Shown in pieces: positions 10,522 to 19,984 of a stretch of 64,000 nt of DNA. The stretch covers positions 1-64,000 of the forward strand of contig NW_026516270.1 of the NCBI RefSeq assembly GCF_025602895.1, given 5' to 3'. Both the position numbers and the translations under genes were made by a program. Below the pieces are notes generated by a model, which saw only the letters and a program-made list of their open reading frames with translations, did no database searches and was not told the origin of the DNA. Source of the DNA: Polychytrium aggregatum. Its lineage: Eukaryota; Chytridiomycota; Chytridiomycetes; Polychytriales. Position 1 is the first letter of the stretch, and every line of letters starts with the position of its first letter.

Positions 10522-11306
10522 TCCTTGGCCTGGTGTCCCGGTCGGTGACAGAAGAAGCAGGAACCATGGCGGAGGTCCTCCTGCTTCTGTCTGTCCTTGG
10601 GGGAGACAGTGGCAGCTTGCTGGAACCGGGAGCGGGGAGGGCCACGAGCCTCCATGGCGTTGACGTCAACGTCCATGGGCTCAGGCATGGGTCTTGCGGG
10701 CGGGGCCGGGCGAGGCGGACGGGCTGGGACGTGATGAGACCGATGGCCGCCTGCCAGCTGCGGGTAGAACTGGCGGCCATGGTACTGGACGTTGTCGAGG
10801 TTCTCGGCAACGTCCATCATCACGTCCAGGGACTTGCGGGCATCAGGGTTGCTGGCGATGTACTCTCTGATCTTGGGCTTGAGGCCCTTCTGGAAGAGGT
10901 ACATCGCATCAGCAGAGCCCAGCTCCTCAATCTGGGAGGAGAGGTCTTCAAACTCCTCGATGTAGCGGGTCACAGAACCACGCTGCACGAGAGAGTATAG
11001 CTTGTCACGGGCAATGAGTTCAGCATTGGGGCTGCCGAAGCGGCGACGGAGGCGGTCCTTGAAGTCGTCAAACACACCTTCGCTCTGCTCGTCGAACCCT
11101 TGGCGGCGGTACCAACGGTACGCCTGGTCCTTTAAGCAGAGCTTGGCGGCGACGATGTGGTGGGTGGGGGCGACTTGGGCAGCATCGAGGTAGTCCTCGA
11201 GTTGCTGCAGCCAGTCCTCCACCGAGGAGGAGCGGCTCTTCCCAGTAAACACTGGGGCACGGAAGGTCTTGAGGAAGGCTTCCGGAAGTGGGCGGGGGTT
11301 GCTCAT
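10485..11306 (-). CDS. Element A Gag (273 aa)
   Basis: Capsid-like retrotransposon Gag domain (about residues 10-190: [39 protein letters not shown]) followed by one CCHC zinc knuckle ([14 protein letters not shown]) that binds genomic RNA. The ATG at 11306 gives the conserved capsid start. The last codons include the slippery TCG GGA AAC. Overlaps pol by 37 nt. Confidence 0.93.
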   Translation of the reverse strand: MSNPRPLPEAFLKTFRAPVFTGKSRSSSVEDWLQQLEDYLDAAQVAPTHHIVAAKLCLKDQAYRWYRRQGFDEQSEGVFDDFKDRLRRRFGSPNAELIARDKLYSLVQRGSVTRYIEEFEDLSSQIEELGSADAMYLFQKGLKPKIREYIASNPDARKSLDVMMDVAENLDNVQYHGRQFYPQLAGGHRSHHVPARPPRPAPPARPMPEPMDVDVNAMEARGPPRSRFQQAATVSPKDRQKQEDLRHGSCFFCHRPGHQAKECPMKSGNGRPY

Positions 11307-11410
11307 GGCAGGGGCAGGCTCCAGGGACAGAGAGGAGAGTCGGTCGGCAAGAGAGGCGGGATCCAGCTTGAGGATCTAGAAAGAGGACAAACAGGACGAA
11401 AACAAGACGA

Positions 11411-11428
11411 GGATTTCCGATGCTACCA
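11411..11428 (-). other. Element A tRNA-type primer binding site
   Basis: Directly after the 5' LTR the minus strand reads TGGTAGCATCGGAAATCC, i.e. complementary to a tRNA 3' end ...GATGCTACCA. TGGTAGC is also how initiator-Met primer sites start in yeast Ty elements. No complement of this stretch is present in LTR A, so self-priming is unlikely. The tRNA identity is an inference. Confidence 0.6.
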
Positions 11429-11737
11429 TGTAACGTCCACTACTGGGACGTTGGGGCAAGACGGGGAGGGAGGGGGTACAAGACAAGACAGGACGGGGCA
11501 GAACAGGGCGGTGCTAGGCTACTCTAGCGGACGGGTGAGCTCGGGGAGCACTTACGTTTATTCACGATAAAACCGAACTCCAGACAAACGGGGGGAACGG
11601 GGGCAACCCGCAGGTATACCCTGCGGTGGCCTGCCTGCGGTGCGTGAAAACGCAAAGCGCAGCACAGGTCACGACCCACTGCGCCGCGCAGTACGCGCAG
11701 TACGCGCAGCACAGCGTCGGAGATACCATCTCCTACA
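11429..11737 (-). repeat. Element A 5' LTR, copy 1 (309 bp)
   Basis: Same 309-bp unit as 6271-6579, apparently identical by eye. It should hold the promoter and transcription start; no clear TATAAA is visible. Its outer edge at 11737 abuts the inverted A fragment. Confidence 0.93.
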
Positions 11738-12225
11738 GGTCACTTCGGTTTTATGTCAAGTGGGTTGGTTACCCACACTCGGGCAACACATGGCAAACAC
11801 TGGAGGACTTGTCCCATGCACCCGAGGAGCTGAGTAAATACGGTAAACACCTCGAGGAGCCCCAAATAAAGAGCACACGCAGGGCTCCTCGCAGGAAGCC
11901 TTCTTAAGTGTGGGAGTGTAGGAGATGGTATCTCCGACGCTGTGCTGCGCGTACTGCGCGTACTGCGCGGCGCAGTGGGTCGTGACCTGTGCTGCGCTTT
12001 GCGTTTTCACGCACCGCAGGCAGGCCACCGCAGGGTATACCTGCGGGTTGCCCCCGTTCCCCCCGTTTGTCTGGAGTTCGGTTTTATCGTGAATAAACGT
12101 AAGTGCTCCCCGAGCTCACCCGTCCGCTAGAGTAGCCTAGCACCGCCCTGTTCTGCCCCGTCCTGTCTTGTCTTGTACCCCCTCCCTCCCCGTCTTGCCC
12201 CAACGTCCCAGTAGTGGACGTTACA
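11738..12225 (+). mobile_element. Inverted 3' fragment of element A (chromodomain end + LTR)
   Basis: Plus-strand copy of the last ~170 bp of A pol (chromodomain; stop at 11905-11907), the polypurine stretch and a complete LTR (11917-12225). It faces the minus-strand 5' LTR of copy 1, so two 309-bp LTRs lie as inverted repeats 179 bp apart. The right end is an exact LTR terminus cutting into LTR B, so this copy probably integrated into B and then lost its 5' part. The fused ORF starting in the neighbouring LTR is accidental. Confidence 0.9.
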
Positions 12226-12550
12226 CTATATTACGACTTATCAGATAACAACAAGAGTTGTTCGAACTGAAGATACAAAATGGGTGCAAGAAAGGAGGGG
12301 CTTTATAGCCAAGAGGGAAACCGAAGGGCGAAAGTGGGCGAGAAGGGTGGAGCGACAAACGAGGGACGAGAAGGGGGTGCGAGGGAGGCGGAGCATCCAG
12401 CGAGAGGGGCGAAGCACAGCGCAGTCGGAGGCGAAGTAAGAGTCATCGGCGCCAGCCAATCAGGGAATACACGCCAAGACAAACAAACATGACTCACGGT
12501 GCATCACGCGCAGCAGTCCACACGTGTTCCCAACGTGCATGATCATCACA
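12226..12550 (-). repeat. Element B 3' LTR, truncated (325 of 385 bp)
   Basis: Starts on the minus strand with TGTGATGATC right after the pol stop, and matches 17766-18090 except for one base. It is cut at 12226 by the terminus of the inverted A LTR, which removes the 60 bp that would end in TCACA. Confidence 0.9.
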
Positions 12551-15500
12551 TCATCCCCTCCCCAAACTACGGCCACTCCTACGAACAATAAGTCCAGGCT
12601 TGTCGGGGTACCGGCGGTGGAAGTCGGCTATCTTGTCGGGAGCGTTAACGTAGTTGGCGGGCTCCCAGCTGCGATGATCAGTCGAGTAGCCCTTCCAATC
12701 AACGAAATAGCTCAACTTACCGCGGACCAGCTTGGAGTCGAGGATCTCCTGAACTTCATACTCCAAGTGGTCGTCGACGCGGACTGGCGGAGGAGGGTCT
12801 TGGATGCGGCCGGGGAGGGTGTTCGACTTGTGGGGCTCGAGGAGGGAGACATGGAACACCGGATGGATCTTGAGATCCTTGGGAAGGTCGAGGCGGAAGG
12901 CGAGGGAACCGATGGCTTCGACGATCTTGTAGGGTCCGATGCGCTGGTAGTCCAACTTCTTGCTTGGACGGGTGGTCTTGATGTTGCGTGTTAGGACCCA
13001 GACTTGATCGCCAGGAGCGAACTTGGGAGCGTCGGACTTGTGGGCATCCGCAAAGCGCTTGTAGTCCGCCTTGGCCTTCTCGAGGTTCTCCTTCAGCAAC
13101 GCCAAGTTGTGCTGAAGGTGTTCGACTCGGTCGGTCGCGGAGGGGACATCGAGGCTGGAAGGAAGGACCGGAGACTCGAATCGAGGGTTGAAGCCGTAAG
13201 TCGCCAGGAACGGGGAGGCCTTGGTCGAGGTGTGCTCGAGGTTGTTGTATGAGAACTCGGCGAGCGGGAGCAGCATCGCCCAGTCATCCTGCTGGTACGA
13301 GGTGTAGCAGCGGAGATGCTGGTTGATGACTTGGTTGACCCGCTCAGTCTGTCCATCGGTTTGGGGATGGAACGCCGTGGACAGACTGGTCTTGATGCCG
13401 AGTTCCGAGCACAGGGCCTGCCAGAACCGCGAGGTGAACTGGCTTCCTCGGTCCGAGACGATGTTGTCCGGGAGACCGTGGAGGCGGAAGATGTTGTCGA
13501 GGAACAGCGACGCTGTTTCCTCGGCACTTGGGAGGGACCGACAGGGAAGGAAGTGGGCCATCTTGGTCAGGCTATCGACGACGACAAAGATGCAAGTCTT
13601 GCCGTTGGACTCGGGGAGGTCGGTGATAAAGTCCATCGTCACCAGAGACCAGGGTCGCGATGCCGTCGGGAGGGGCTGCAAGTATCCAAACGGCTTATGT
13701 CGAGGGACTTTCGAGCGTGCACAAGTGTCGCACGTCGAGACATAAGCCTGGACATCCTTGCGGATCGAGGGCCACCAGAACTGCCTCGAGATCAGTGCTC
13801 GGGTCCGCCGAATGCCAGGATGTCCAACAGCGACAGGGTCGTGGCATGACTTGAGGACGGGGACTCGACACGACTCTGGCACAACGATCTTGTCCATGAA
13901 GGTGAGGAGATCATCCTTCAGGACATACTTGGGATCGTTGCGGAGCTGGTCCAGGGACGGGTCCTTTGGTTGCTCCTCGGCAATGAGCTTGAGCAAGTCC
14001 ACAGGGCGAGTGGAACTTGCATCCGAGGAGCGACGGACGGCACAGGCGAACGCCGAAGGTGGCAGCAACGGGGGAGGCTCCTTGGACACAGGTGCGGACG
14101 GAGGGACGTAGTCCGGGCGGCGGGAGAGAGCGTCGGCCTTGCCGTTCTTTGGACCGGGGAGGTATTGAATCCGGAGGTCGAACCGAGACAGGAACTGCGA
14201 CCACCGGGCGTGTCGCTGGTTGAGGATGCGGGCCGACGCCAGGTATTCCAAGTTCTTGTGGTCGGTAAGGACTTGGACTGGGTGTTGGGCGCCTTCGAGG
14301 TAGTGTCGCCAGACCTCGAATGCCTCCTTGATGGCCAAGAGCTCCTTCTCATAGATGCTGTAGTTGCGTTCAGCATCCATGAGCGTGCGGGAGTGAAAGG
14401 AGCACGGGTGCAGGTGGCCATCGGAGCCGCGCTGGGACAGGACGCATCCGATCGCAAAGTCTGAGGCATCAGACTCCACGACAAAGGGCTTGGATGGGTC
14501 GGGGTGCGCAAGGACGGGCTCGGAGACGAAGGCTTCCTTGAGGGACTGGAAAGCCTTGTGGGCGTCGGGGGACCAGCGGAAGACCTGGGACTTCTTGAAC
14601 AGGAGCGTGAGCGGACCGGCGATCTTGGCATATCCGTCAATGAAGCGACGGTAAAAGTTCGAGAACCCAATGAAGGAGCGAAGGTCGGAGACATTGCGGG
14701 GGACGGGCCAGTCGACAATGGCGGAGAGCTTTGCTCGTTCCATCTCGATACCCTTGGGCGAGATGACGTAGCCGAGGAACGAGACCTTGTCCTTGGAGAA
14801 CTCGCACTTCTCCAGCTTGCAGTACAACTTTGCAGCCTGGAGCTTGGCCAGGACCTGCTTGACGTGATTTGCATGCTGAGTGGGGTCAGCGCTGTAAATC
14901 AAGATGTCGTCAAGGTAGGCAATCGCAAAGTTGTCCAGCTCCTCACGAAGGACATCGTTGATGAAGTGCTGGAAGGTGGCCGGAGCATTGGTGAGTCCAA
15001 AGGGCATCACCAAGTACTCGAACTGGCCGTAACGAGTGCGGAAGGCCGTCTTCCACTCGTCGCCTGCGCGGATACGCAGCAGGTTGTAGGCCCCGCGGAG
15101 GTCCAGCTTCGTGAACACCTTCGCGTCCCGGACTCGGTCCAGCATCTCGTTGATCAACGGTAAGGGATAACGATTCTTGACCGTGATCGTGTTCAATGCG
15201 CGATAGTCCACGCAGAGACGCAGAGAGCCGTCCTTCTTCTTGACGAAGAGGATCGGGGAACCGGCGGGAGAGGACGAAGGACGGATGAACCCTTTGACGA
15301 GGTTGTCGTCGAGGTATTCACGAAGGGCCTTGAGTTCGGGCTCTGACAGGGAGTAGAGTGGTCCGAACTTGGGGGTCTTGCCGGGCTCCAGGTCGATCGG
15401 GCAGTCGTACGTCCGGTGCGGGGGCAACGAGTCGGCTTCCTGCTTCGAGAAGACTGAGCCAAACGACTTGTACTCCTCGGGGATCGACGTCGAGAGGGGC

Positions 15501-16619
15501 GTCGGATCCGGATCGGTGGCAGGAAGGACGAGGACTTGGAACACAGTCAGGGGGTCGGGGCTAGACTGTGTGTCGAGGACGGACTGCTCCAACGACTTGT
15601 ACCTGATCGCTTGGACACGGACAGGAGCGGGGCTGGGAGCAACGGGACCGGGGAGACCAGGACGGACGGAGACGAGACCGGAGGGACCAGGACGAGCAGC
15701 ACAGGAACAGGGCACCTCACTCGGAACACAATCAGAATAACGTTGAGCGATCACTTTATTCTGATCATCTTCGCGAGTACAAACGGTGCGAGGCGAAGAA
15801 GCGAGCACCACAGTGGTGTCGGTAGAGGCACGAGGGAAAACATTGGGTGTGTCGCCAACAAGAGGAAGGGGAGAAGGAGAAACGGAAGAAACGGAAGGGA
15901 GGGAAGAGGCATCCACAACCTTGAGGATGTGGCTTGCAGGACGGGGAAGGCAAAGGAGTCCACGAGCCCAGTGAAGCCTGGGTTCGATGGACTGCAGCCA
16001 GGGATAGCCAAGGATAACGGGTTGGTGGGGAGACTTAATGACATCAAAGGAAAGGTGTTGAGTGTAGTCCCCAAGAACAATCTTGAGGGGTTCCGTCTCA
16101 AAAGTGATGGGGCCGGAAGAAAGTGGCTGGCCATCGACACCTTGGACAGGGAGAGGAGTGGATTTGGAAACGAGGGGGACCGAGAAGCGGTCAACAAAGC
16201 TCTCGTCGATGAAGTTGCCCGGAGGCACCAGAATCGACGAGAAGTTGGCAAGAGAGGGAGCGACCAGAAGGGAGAACAAGAGAAGCGGAGAAAACGGGAG
16301 AAGACGAAGAAATCGAAGAAACGCACGAAGAAGGCTCGGAGCAGAGATCAGTGTCGGCAGCATGGTTCGAGCAGATGACCAAGTTCGCAGGTGGTGTGGA
16401 GATCGGGAGCTCTGTCAAAGACATCTGGGAGCCAGATGTGCCCTTAGAAGAGGCGGTATTGACAGAGTGCGATCCACCACCGACTACATTGATCATTCCA
16501 CACATAGCCATGCGTTCGACACTTACCTCATGCTCCTTACCATCGACGCTTGCTTCTGGAGGAAGGGGGGACGGCTCCAGATCTAAGCCTCCACTTAGAT
16601 CTGGGCCTGGTCGTTTCCC
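12551..16619 (-). CDS. Element B Pol (frameshift in protease)
   Basis: A 1270-codon frame (12551-16363) carries RT (VDYRALNTITVKNRYPLP, YLDD), RNase H (VESDASDFAIG), integrase (CDTCARSK; VVVDSLTKMAHF; VSDRGSQFTS; HPQTDGQTE) and a chromodomain (YEVQEIL, YFVDWKGYSTDHRSWE). Upstream, the -1 frame that leaves gag at 16613-16619 encodes the protease active site LLVDSGAS, but near 16220 a one-base difference throws it out of frame with the rest of pol. The polypurine tract GGGGAGGGGA is itself coding, and the TGA stop touches the LTR. The gene is damaged, or the assembly has an indel. Confidence 0.85.
16577..16619 (-). promoter_or_regulatory. -1 frameshift signal of element B
   Basis: Minus strand: heptamer G GGA AAC (16619-16613) in the zinc-knuckle frame of gag, 8-nt spacer, then a perfect 11-bp hairpin, arms CCAGATCTAAG (16604-16594) and CTTAGATCTGG (16587-16577), 6-nt loop. 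The gag TAA (16597-16595) lies in the 5' arm. The -1 frame continues into the protease. Confidence 0.85.
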
Positions 16620-17584
16620 GACTCGAAGTGTTCCTCCTCACCATCATCGTAGACGATGGTTCGGACAACCTTCGAACGGGGACGGGAGCCGGGAGCCTGA
16701 GGACGGGAGCCGGGGAAGCGGGAACCAGAGGCGGGAGCACGGGAGCCGGACTTGAGGGGGCAGGACTTGGCGACGTGGCCGGGCTTGCCACAAGCGGAAG
16801 CAGAGGCGCTCCTGGAAGCGGCGATTCTTCTCCTCGGGGGTCAGGCGGCTGACGACGGCGGCGTCGATCTGCATCGGCTCGGAGTAGAGGAACCGGAGGC
16901 TCCTGGGCGGGCGGCTGGAAGGACGGGGTGCGGGAGTTGAAGGCCTGGGTGCCGAAGGAAACAGGGCCAGGTGTTTCGGAGCTCGTTGTTGAGCTCGATG
17001 ATGCGTGCAGTCGATCTTGAGGCAACGCTCGACGAACGGGACCAAGCGGAGAGGGAGAGGGTCGATGAAGGAGAGGACGCTGCTTGATCTCCCTCGACAG
17101 GCCACGGCGGAAGGCGGATATCTTGGCTTCGTCGTTCCAGGGAAGGTCGGCGGCAACGCGGAGGAACTCGGAAGCGTAGTCCATGCACGATCGGTTGCCC
17201 TGTGCCATGGAGGAAAGGAGCAGCTCGGCAGTATGGGTGCGGTCGGGATCGTCAAACGCTTGGCGAAAGCGTTCCATGAACGAGTCGAACGAGTGCAGGA
17301 TTTGATCGTTCGACTCGATCAAGGGAGTCGCCCACTGGAGGGCCGGACCAGTGAGCAAACTCAAGACGTAACCCACCTTGACTTGCTCGGACGGGAACCT
17401 GGATGCCTGAAGCATCATGAGCAGGCGGCACTGGTTGACGAAGGGGCGGAACTTTGACCTGGTGCCGTCGAACTTGTCCGGGGTCGGCATGTGGGGGAGC
17501 TGCGGGGCGGCGGAAGAGTGTGTGGTCCGGAGGAGGAACCAGTTCCTCCTGGAGGGCAACGATTTGGGCCTGGAGTTGGTCCAT
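16595..17584 (-). pseudogene. Element B Gag, several frameshifts
   Basis: Gag homology starts at ATG 17584 (MDQLQAQIVALQEEL, coiled) and continues through capsid motifs (PDKFDGTRSKFRPFVNQC, LQWATPLIE, ASEFLRVAADLPWND) and a CCHC knuckle (CGKPGHVAKSC). These pieces fall in three frames, with shifts near 17500-17530, 17080 and 16787. The 340-aa ORF starting at 17559 is only the middle piece. Because the LTRs are nearly identical, either the copy was moved by another element's proteins or the assembly holds uncorrected indels. Confidence 0.8.
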
Positions 17585-17692
17585 GTGGGATATGAAGGGG
17601 CGGGGGGGAGAGTGCAGAGAAGACAACAGAGAATAGAAGGATGAGGGCAGCAACGAAGCCTCAGCCAAGCAGGTGGTCAGACAGAGAGAGGG

Positions 17693-17703
17693 AGTTCGAA
17701 CAA
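17693..17703 (-). other. Element B self-primer site
   Basis: Two bases after the LTR end, the minus strand has TTGTTCGAACT, the exact complement of AGTTCGAACAA at 17808-17798 in the LTR. That LTR segment starts 39 nt after the first T of TATAAA (17847), where the mRNA should begin. The pattern is that of Tf1-type self-priming. Confidence 0.7.
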
Positions 17704-17705
17704 TA

Positions 17706-18090
17706 TGTGAGGACCACGACAAGCAACGACACTGGACGACCAGGTGCTTGGCGAACAACGATAAGCTATATTACGACTTATCAGATAACAACAAGTGTTG
17801 TTCGAACTGAAGATACAAAATGGGTGCAAGAAAGGAGGGGCTTTATAGCCAAGAGGGAAACCGAAGGGCGAAAGTGGGCGAGAAGGGTGGAGCGACAAAC
17901 GAGGGACGAGAAGGGGGTGCGAGGGAGGCGGAGCATCCAGCGAGAGGGGCGAAGCACAGCGCAGTCGGAGGCGAAGTAAGAGTCATCGGCGCCAGCCAAT
18001 CAGGGAATACACGCCAAGACAAACAAACATGACTCACGGTGCATCACGCGCAGCAGTCCACACGTGTTCCCAACGTGCATGATCATCACA
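17706..18090 (-). repeat. Element B 5' LTR (385 bp)
   Basis: Terminal inverted bases TGTGA...TCACA on the minus strand define 17706 and 18090. It contains a TATAAAG box at 17847-17841. The boundary at 17706 is chosen from the terminal repeat and the following primer site, because the 3' LTR copy is truncated. Confidence 0.8.
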
Positions 18091-18653
18091 GGTATCTCCT
18101 CGCTCGGGGTAGTGCCCGTGGGAATCGAAGGCGTGCCCAATCCCATGGGGTTTCCATCTACTGACGCGTCGCGCACCGAGTTGACCCCGTGGGAAACTAT
18201 GGAACCAAGCTGCCAATCCACGGCAGGGTTACACTCCTGAAGCCATGGGAAACCCAAAATAATGGCAAAGTGGGGGGAGTTACAAGGGAAAATATCAAAG
18301 ACCATAGCGTGGGAACGGGGGAGAGGATGGACGTCAAGATCACAGGGGTACGTCTCGTCTGTGATCAGTTGGGTAGAGGAATTGTCTGCGAGGTAGACTC
18401 TAAGGGGCTTTGGTTTCTTTCTAATAGGAATGTGGCGATGCTGAACAAGGTTGGAATCGAGGAGGTTACACGAAGAGCCCGAGTCAATAAGGGCGTTACA
18501 CAAGATTGTGCTACCATGCAAGTGAAGTGTAACAGGGACAATGAGGCTCCTTGGAGCCTTTCGAGAAGTAACAGTTGCATTAAAGAGAGTGGGGGCCGCA
18601 GAGGTATCGTCCAGGGTTAGGCCCCTTACTGTGCCTGGACGCTGAAGTTTGGG
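18091..18653 (-). pseudogene. Element D protease fragment of Pol
   Basis: The -1 frame leaving D gag at 18647-18653 encodes an aspartic protease (ALIDSGSSCNLL, later ILGFPWLQ) and stops being D sequence at 18090, where element B is inserted. The 173-aa ORF reading on to 18000 is a fusion with LTR B. No RT or integrase of D remains in the window. Confidence 0.85.
18608..18653 (-). promoter_or_regulatory. -1 frameshift signal of element D
   Basis: Minus strand: heptamer C CCA AAC (18653-18647) in the gag frame, 5-nt spacer, then arms CGTCCAGG (18641-18634) and CCTGGACG (18615-18608), a perfect 8-bp stem. The gag TAA (18628-18626) lies in the 18-nt loop. The -1 frame runs into the protease. Confidence 0.8.
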
Positions 18654-19555
18654 TGGCTCTTGTTGGGGCAGGTCTTGGCATGGTGACCCGGTTCACCACA
18701 GTAGAGGCAGAGGTTCTCTCTTAATCTCCTCTCCTTCTCCTCACGCGAGAGTGGGCCCTTGGGTAGGGTGTGAACGGCATCCACCTGCATGGGCTCATAG
18801 CGCGTATCATGGAGGGTGACAGGTGGCCGCCCGTGTGGTCTGGGTCCGTGCCCACCTGCCGCCTTCTCCATGCGCCGAGAGAACTGTCTATTATCAAGCT
18901 GGATACACAGGATCATGAAGCGATCCAACTGCTGCGGAACATCGAGGGTCTGGGCCAGTGCATCCTTGATGGGATCACTGAGCCCATCGTAGAAGTGCTG
19001 GTAGAGGGCTTCCTCGTTGTAGCCCGACTCGAGGGCGAGCTGCTTGAAGCGCGTCGTGTACGCGACACAAGGTTGCCTGCCTTGGTTCAGGGTCTTGAGC
19101 TTGGACCTTGCACTCCAGACGGAGTGGGGATCCCCGAAGGTGTTATTCAGTTGAAGCCAGAAATCTTGGAGGGTCACCGGCACGTCTTCAAGGGTCCGGA
19201 ACCACGATAGAGCTTGGTCCGAGAGGAGCGTTCCCGTGTAGAGGATCTTGACGCGCTCGTCCGGGAAACGCGTGGGTTGAAGCGCGATGACGTTGTTGAC
19301 GTTCGCGATAAAGTTCTTGATGTCCTTGGCGGCACCAGAGAATTTGTCCGGGCAGGGGACCTTGGGCTCTCTGAAGACCACGTTGTGCTCCTGGGGCGGG
19401 GGAAGCTGAGGCACTTGGACTTGTTGAAGCATCTGGAATTGGTGATGCTGGTGCTGCAGTTGGCGTTGAAGCTCAAGGATAGTCTCTTGCTGCTGCTGGT
19501 TCTGAGTAGTCAGAGCAGCCAGCTGTTCAAGGACGGCCTGGATGGGGTCAGCCAT
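18626..19555 (-). CDS. Element D Gag (309 aa)
   Basis: Starts at ATG 19555 (MADPIQAVLEQL), six codons inside the longest ORF; this start is preferred because it follows the primer site directly. A Gln-rich coiled coil (about 10-45) is followed by the capsid-like region (PCPDKFSGAAKDIKNF, LSWFRTLEDVP, FYDGLSDPIKDAL) and a CCHC knuckle (CLYCGEPGHHAKTC). The frame is intact although the rest of the element is gone. Confidence 0.9.
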   Translation of the reverse strand: MADPIQAVLEQLAALTTQNQQQQETILELQRQLQHQHHQFQMLQQVQVPQLPPPQEHNVVFREPKVPCPDKFSGAAKDIKNFIANVNNVIALQPTRFPDERVKILYTGTLLSDQALSWFRTLEDVPVTLQDFWLQLNNTFGDPHSVWSARSKLKTLNQGRQPCVAYTTRFKQLALESGYNEEALYQHFYDGLSDPIKDALAQTLDVPQQLDRFMILCIQLDNRQFSRRMEKAAGGHGPRPHGRPPVTLHDTRYEPMQVDAVHTLPKGPLSREEKERRLRENLCLYCGEPGHHAKTCPNKSHPNFSVQAQ

Positions 19556-19582
19556 GGTAGTAGGACAAGGCAAGGGGGGTGG

Positions 19583-19592
19583 AGTGAATTAT
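19583..19592 (-). other. Element D self-primer site
   Basis: Two bases after LTR D the minus strand has ATAATTCACT, complementary to AGTGAATTAT at 19768-19759 in the LTR, 41 nt after the first T of TATAAATAG (19809). Confidence 0.6.
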
Positions 19593-19594
19593 GA

Positions 19595-19960
19595 TGTCAG
19601 GAACGAGGCGTGGGAAACAGGTGTCAGCAGACCGAGTGGGTTCTTGACGGTGCAGACAAGGCGTGGGAATCGGAACGAGGGCAAGAACAAGGAGCAGGGG
19701 CAGGGAGCAAGGGCAAGGTACGAGAGAGTGATGATCTTATATTCAGAAAGGTGATAAGATAATTCACTGGGTGTGATTTCCTTCTGGCCCCTGAGCTCCT
19801 CTATTTATACCTCGACCATCTAATCTATCATGTCATCGAGCTCAGCCACAGGATAAGCCACTCTGTGATCAAATAAAGTAAATGAATGAACTAATCTAAT
19901 GCATGGTGCAGGAAGGTTCTAGACCGTCGCCAGTCCCGGATGCTCATGAGTGCCATGACA
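19595..19960 (-). repeat. Element D 5' LTR (366 bp)
   Basis: Minus-strand ends TGTCA...TGACA. TATAAATAG lies at 19809-19801 and AATAAA-like sequence is present. The right end at 19960 is inferred from the terminal inverted bases only, since the 3' LTR of D is missing. 24 bp further right lies the broken integrase of E. Confidence 0.65.
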
Positions 19961-19984
19961 ATGCGCTGCGCCACAACGCCAATC

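Larger units (their letters stand above)
6271..11737 (-). mobile_element. Ty3/Gypsy element A, copy 1 (5467 bp, complete)
   Basis: Full LTR retrotransposon on the minus strand: 5' LTR 11429-11737, primer site, gag, -1 frameshift, pol with C-terminal chromodomain, short polypurine stretch (about 6580-6588), 3' LTR 6271-6579. Gag and pol translate to the same proteins as copy 2 at 30727-36193, so both moved recently. No target duplication can be matched for copy 1: its left flank ends GGTGT, and on the right it abuts an inverted fragment of the same family, implying a rearrangement after insertion. Confidence 0.95.
12226..18090 (-). mobile_element. Ty3/Gypsy element B (5' LTR to truncated 3' LTR)
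   Basis: Minus-strand chromovirus: 5' LTR 17706-18090, self-primer site, gag, frameshift signal, pol, 3' LTR 12226-12550 lacking its last 60 bp. The LTRs differ at one position over the shared 325 bp, so insertion was recent. Gag and protease nevertheless carry several single-base frame changes. It is inserted in the pol of element D (junction 18090/18091). The other flank is lost to the A fragment. Confidence 0.9.

Noticed and set aside
11626-11907. 93-codon fusion ORF of LTR A and chromodomain
   Set aside because: Created by the inverted junction; no start context or function.
12225-12226. LTR B ending at 12226/17766 as the true boundary
   Set aside because: That point is only where the inverted A LTR cuts the left copy. 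The right copy continues to a TCACA terminus at 17706 next to a primer site.
18000-18521. 173-aa protease gene as a complete gene
   Set aside because: Only the part above 18090 is element D; the rest is LTR B read through.
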